From: Rhodospirillales bacterium
Lineage (GTDB): Bacteria; Pseudomonadota; Gammaproteobacteria; Steroidobacterales; Rariloculaceae
Reading direction: 5' to 3'
Assembly: GCA_024640665.1 (NCBI GenBank)
Contig: JAHEEO010000118.1
Span: forward strand, 1 to 9,466
Length of the DNA: 9,466 nucleotides
Below the pieces are notes generated by a model. It had not been told where the DNA came from. It searched no databases and saw nothing but the letters and a program-made list of their open reading frames with translations. The position numbers and the translations under genes were made by a program. Positions 7,623 through 9,466 of the stretch are shown here, in pieces (position 1 is the stretch's first letter; every line of letters begins with the position of its first letter).

Positions 7623-8365
7623 ATAGGCTACAACTCATTCCCGCTATCGATATTCGGCATGGCAAATGTGTACGGTTATTCAAGGGCGATTTTGCTCAGG
7701 AGACCAGCTACAGCGTTGACCCGGTCGAGCGCGCCGACTATTACCGGCAACTCGGCGCACGCTTGCTGCACATCGTTGATTTAGATGGTGCCAAAGAGGG
7801 CTCGCCGAAAAACCATAACCTAATTCGCGGTATGGCTGCCGCAGGCGGAATGCAGATTCAGCTCGGTGGCGGCATTCGCGACGAACGCTCACTTGAACAA
7901 GCGCTCAAGGTTGCCGACCGGGTCGTTATTGGCAGTCTGGCGCTGAGCGCACCGCAAGAAGTCAGCCGCTGGATCGAGGCATATGGAAGTGAACGCTTCA
8001 CGTTAGGTTTTGATATCCGTTTTAGCGAACACGATATCCCCATGGTGACGACACACGGATGGACAAAAGACAGCGGCAAATCGCTGTCGCAGGCCATTGA
8101 GAGCTTCCTGAGCGCAGGCCTAAAGCACGTTCTATGCACAGACGTCGATCGAGACGGCGCTATGCAGGGGCCGAATCTGAGCCTTTACGAGTACTGCGCT
8201 GAACATTGGCCGCAGATTGCGTTTCAAGCTTCTGGCGGTGTCCGCAATGTCGGCGATCTCGAAGCCTTGAATGCCATCGGCCTCGCCGCTGCCATCTCCG
8301 GCAAAGCCTTATTGGACGGTCATTTTTCTGAAGAGGAGATGCAGCGATTCTTGCTAGACGCATAA
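7619..8365 (+). CDS. hisA: ProFAR isomerase (phosphoribosylformimino-AICAR ribotide isomerase)
   Basis: HisA is a (beta/alpha)8-barrel isomerase that carries out an Amadori rearrangement of ProFAR to PRFAR, step 4. It has 248 residues (E. coli 245). The catalytic aspartates are D11 in LIPAIDI and D132 in LGFDIR, with the T174-D175 region in LCTDVDRDG. The two phosphate-binding glycine motifs are QLGGGIRD (81-88) and ASGGVRN followed by ISGKALLDG. The ATG overlaps the hisH stop as ATGA, with only a weak TGGAA upstream, so coupling is likely. Its last 19 bases also encode the start of hisF in another frame, an unusually long overlap for this operon. Confidence 0.96.
   Translation: MNRLQLIPAIDIRHGKCVRLFKGDFAQETSYSVDPVERADYYRQLGARLLHIVDLDGAKEGSPKNHNLIRGMAAAGGMQIQLGGGIRDERSLEQALKVADRVVIGSLALSAPQEVSRWIEAYGSERFTLGFDIRFSEHDIPMVTTHGWTKDSGKSLSQAIESFLSAGLKHVLCTDVDRDGAMQGPNLSLYEYCAEHWPQIAFQASGGVRNVGDLEALNAIGLAAAISGKALLDGHFSEEEMQRFLLDA
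8333..8338 (+). promoter_or_regulatory. Strong ribosome binding site deciding the ATT start of hisF
   Basis: GAGGAG, inside the 3' end of hisA, lies 8 bases before the ATT at 8347. It is one of the best Shine-Dalgarno matches in the window. Its spacing picks out exactly the codon that aligns with Met1 of E. coli HisF, although that codon is not an NTG. Confidence 0.7.
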
Positions 8366-9123
8366 TCCCCTGTCTTGACGTCAAAGACGGCAAAGTCGTC
8401 AAAGGCGTGCAATTCCGCAATCATCGCGTCATGGGCGACATCATCGAATTGGCTCAACGTTACCGCGACGAAGGTGCCGATGAACTGGTCTTCTACGACA
8501 TTACCGCGAGTCCACACGGCAGAACCGTTGATAGAACTTGGGTCAACCGCGTCGCAGCCGTGCTGGATATTCCGTTTAGCGTCGCAGGCGGCATACGATC
8601 AATAGAGGATGCCGAGACAGTACTCAATTTCGGCGCCGAGAAAATATCCGTCAACACACCTGCGCTGGAAAATCCAAGCTTGATCAACCAGCTGGCCAAA
8701 CGCTTCGGCTCCCAATGTGTCGTCATCGGTATCGACTCGAAAATACACGCTGGCGGTTACGAAGTTCACCAAAATACCGGTGATCCTGACAAGTCTCGAC
8801 AAAGCCGCAGCAACACGCTCGAGTGGGTTAAGGAAGTACAGGATCGCGGTGCAGGCGAGATCGTTCTCAACTGCATGAACCAGGATGGAGTTCGGCAAGG
8901 CTATGACATCGAACAATTGCAAGCCGTTCGAGCTATCACTCGAGTGCCGCTCATCGCTTCAGGAGGAGCAGGCACGATGCAGCATTTCGCGGATGTGTTC
9001 GAGCAAGCAAACGTTGATGGCGCTCTGGCGGCCAGCGTTTTTCATTCGGCCGCAATAGCGATACCCGATTTGAAATCATTTTTGTTGGCAGCCGGTGTCG
9101 CAATGCGGCCGCCCAGTGAATAG
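8347..9123 (+). CDS. hisF: Imidazole glycerol phosphate synthase, cyclase subunit (probable ATT start)
   Basis: HisF is the barrel cyclase that uses HisH-derived ammonia to turn PRFAR into imidazole-glycerol phosphate and AICAR. Read from ATT at 8347 the protein has 258 residues, the E. coli length. It begins (M)LARRIIPCLDV, with the catalytic D11 and D130 (VVIGID) at the exact E. coli positions. Other landmarks are ELVFYDITAS (46-55), VAGGIRS (79-85), EIVLNCMNQDGVRQGYD (171-187) and LIASGGAGT (202-210). The frame is closed by TGA at 8329, and no ATG, GTG or TTG occurs between that stop and the active-site Asp. The next NTG, a GTG at 8407, would remove strand 1 and D11. The identity is certain; the ATT start is inferred from alignment and from the GAGGAG upstream. 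It overlaps hisA by 19 bases. Confidence 0.93.
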   Translation: MLARRIIPCLDVKDGKVVKGVQFRNHRVMGDIIELAQRYRDEGADELVFYDITASPHGRTVDRTWVNRVAAVLDIPFSVAGGIRSIEDAETVLNFGAEKISVNTPALENPSLINQLAKRFGSQCVVIGIDSKIHAGGYEVHQNTGDPDKSRQSRSNTLEWVKEVQDRGAGEIVLNCMNQDGVRQGYDIEQLQAVRAITRVPLIASGGAGTMQHFADVFEQANVDGALAASVFHSAAIAIPDLKSFLLAAGVAMRPPSE

Positions 9124-9126
9124 GAG
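9122..9126 (+). promoter_or_regulatory. Ribosome binding site deciding the TTG start of hisE
   Basis: AGGAG overlaps the hisF stop codon and lies 7 bases before TTG at 9134. No comparable site precedes the in-frame ATG at 9095, so it favours the TTG. Confidence 0.7.
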
Positions 9127-9133
9127 CAGGCTT

Positions 9134-9427
9134 TTGACAGACAATGCATTTTTGCAAACACTGGAAACAGTGATTGACGCACGACTGAAGGAACAACCGG
9201 AGGACAGCTATACCGCCCAACTAGCGCAGCGCGGAATTAATCGTATAGCGCAGAAGGTTGGCGAAGAAGGTATCGAGGTTGCTTTGGCCGCAGCCACGCA
9301 TGCTGATGACTTACTCATCAGCGAATGCGCAGACTTGATGTTCCACCTACTGGTCTTGTTGCGCGTTAAGGGCTTTTCTCTCAGCGACGTTTCCGCAAAG
9401 CTCGAACAACGTCACGGGGCTAGATGA
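9134..9427 (+). CDS. hisE: Phosphoribosyl-ATP pyrophosphatase (stand-alone HisE)
   Basis: HisE is an all-alpha NTP-pyrophosphatase (MazG-like fold) that hydrolyses phosphoribosyl-ATP to phosphoribosyl-AMP, step 2. From the TTG it has 97 residues, the size of a single-domain HisE. The metal-binding pattern is clear: KVGEEGIEVALAA (41-53; E44, E45, E48) and ECADLMFHLLVLL (64-76; E64, D67), preceded by the conserved DSYTAQL (24-30). In many gammaproteobacteria this domain is the C-terminal half of a fused HisIE directly after hisF. Here the HisI (cyclohydrolase) half, with its metal-binding Cys residues, is missing, and only 10 bases separate hisF from hisE. An in-frame ATG at 9095 would add 13 residues of no HisE character read from the end of hisF, and I reject it. 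The stop overlaps the next ORF as ATGA. Confidence 0.94.
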   Translation: MTDNAFLQTLETVIDARLKEQPEDSYTAQLAQRGINRIAQKVGEEGIEVALAAATHADDLLISECADLMFHLLVLLRVKGFSLSDVSAKLEQRHGAR

Positions 9428-9466
9428 CGAATTCCTTTGCCGGTGCGCGCAAATTGTACTGGGATC
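9424..9466 (+). CDS. 5' end of an unidentified gene coupled to hisE
   Basis: An ATG overlaps the hisE stop as ATGA, the same junction used repeatedly in this operon, with GGGG 4 bases upstream. Fourteen codons are open to the window edge, reading MTNSFAGARKLYWD. It does not resemble the start of HisI, so it does not obviously supply the missing cyclohydrolase. The KLYW-D ending faintly recalls the N-termini of alanyl-tRNA editing (AlaX-type) proteins, but 14 residues cannot support an assignment. Confidence 0.5.
   Translation, partial: MTNSFAGARKLYWD

Noticed and set aside
8407..9123. GTG at 8407 as the hisF start
   Set aside because: It would delete the first barrel strand and catalytic Asp11, although the sequence directly upstream in frame encodes exactly that conserved segment.
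9095..9133. ATG at 9095 as the hisE start
   Set aside because: It lies within the end of hisF, lacks a ribosome binding site and adds residues without HisE similarity. The TTG at 9134 has AGGAG at good spacing.
1..9466. A novel defence, mobile or secretion system
   Set aside because: Every complete gene is a recognisable leucine or histidine biosynthesis gene or their regulator. There are no transposases, integrases, CRISPR repeats or effector-like genes.

Overview
The window is one dense run of amino-acid biosynthesis genes, all on the + strand. It holds the end of a leucine operon (3' part of leuC, then leuD and leuB), a 106-bp intergenic stretch, and then a histidine operon: a TrpR/YerC-family regulator gene followed by hisG, hisD, hisC, hisB, hisH, hisA, hisF and hisE. 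The first 14 codons of one more overlapping gene end the window. The gene order GDCBHAF, the long HisG with a C-terminal regulatory domain, the fused two-domain HisB and residue-level similarity to the E. coli His proteins point to a gammaproteobacterium of moderate GC content. A TrpR-like gene just ahead of hisG recalls Xanthomonadales and relatives, but I cannot fix the family or genus.

Layout: 2-595 leuC (5' end outside), 601-1173 leuD, 1170-2237 leuB; 2238-2343 intergenic, with a good sigma70-like promoter and an inverted repeat over its -10; 2344-2664 regulator; 2667-9427 his genes; 9424-9466 start of an unidentified gene. Nearly every his junction overlaps or is within about 10 bases (4-nt ATGA overlaps at hisD/C, hisB/H, hisH/A and hisE/next; 8-11 nt at hisC/B; 19 nt at hisA/F), so the operon is probably one transcript with coupled translation.

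Together the his genes encode nearly the whole route from PRPP + ATP to histidine: HisG (step 1), HisE (2), HisA (4), HisF+HisH (5), the HisB C-terminal domain (6), HisC (7) and HisD (9-10). Two steps are not covered. HisI (PR-AMP cyclohydrolase) is absent from the place where gammaproteobacteria usually carry a fused hisIE; only the HisE half is present. The histidinol-phosphate phosphatase half of HisB is present as a full-length domain but has lost its catalytic aspartates (DxD replaced by GWE, and the motif IV Asp also gone), while its zinc-binding Cys/His loop survives. It looks like a pseudophosphatase fused to an intact dehydratase.

A third oddity is that hisF has no in-frame ATG, GTG or TTG in the region where its N-terminus must lie. 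An ATT codon at 8347, 8 nt behind a strong GAGGAG, gives a protein that aligns with E. coli HisF from residue 1 and has the same length (258 aa). I see no mobile elements, tRNA or rRNA genes, CRISPR arrays or phage genes. The unusual content is in the details of the histidine operon, not in a new multi-gene system.
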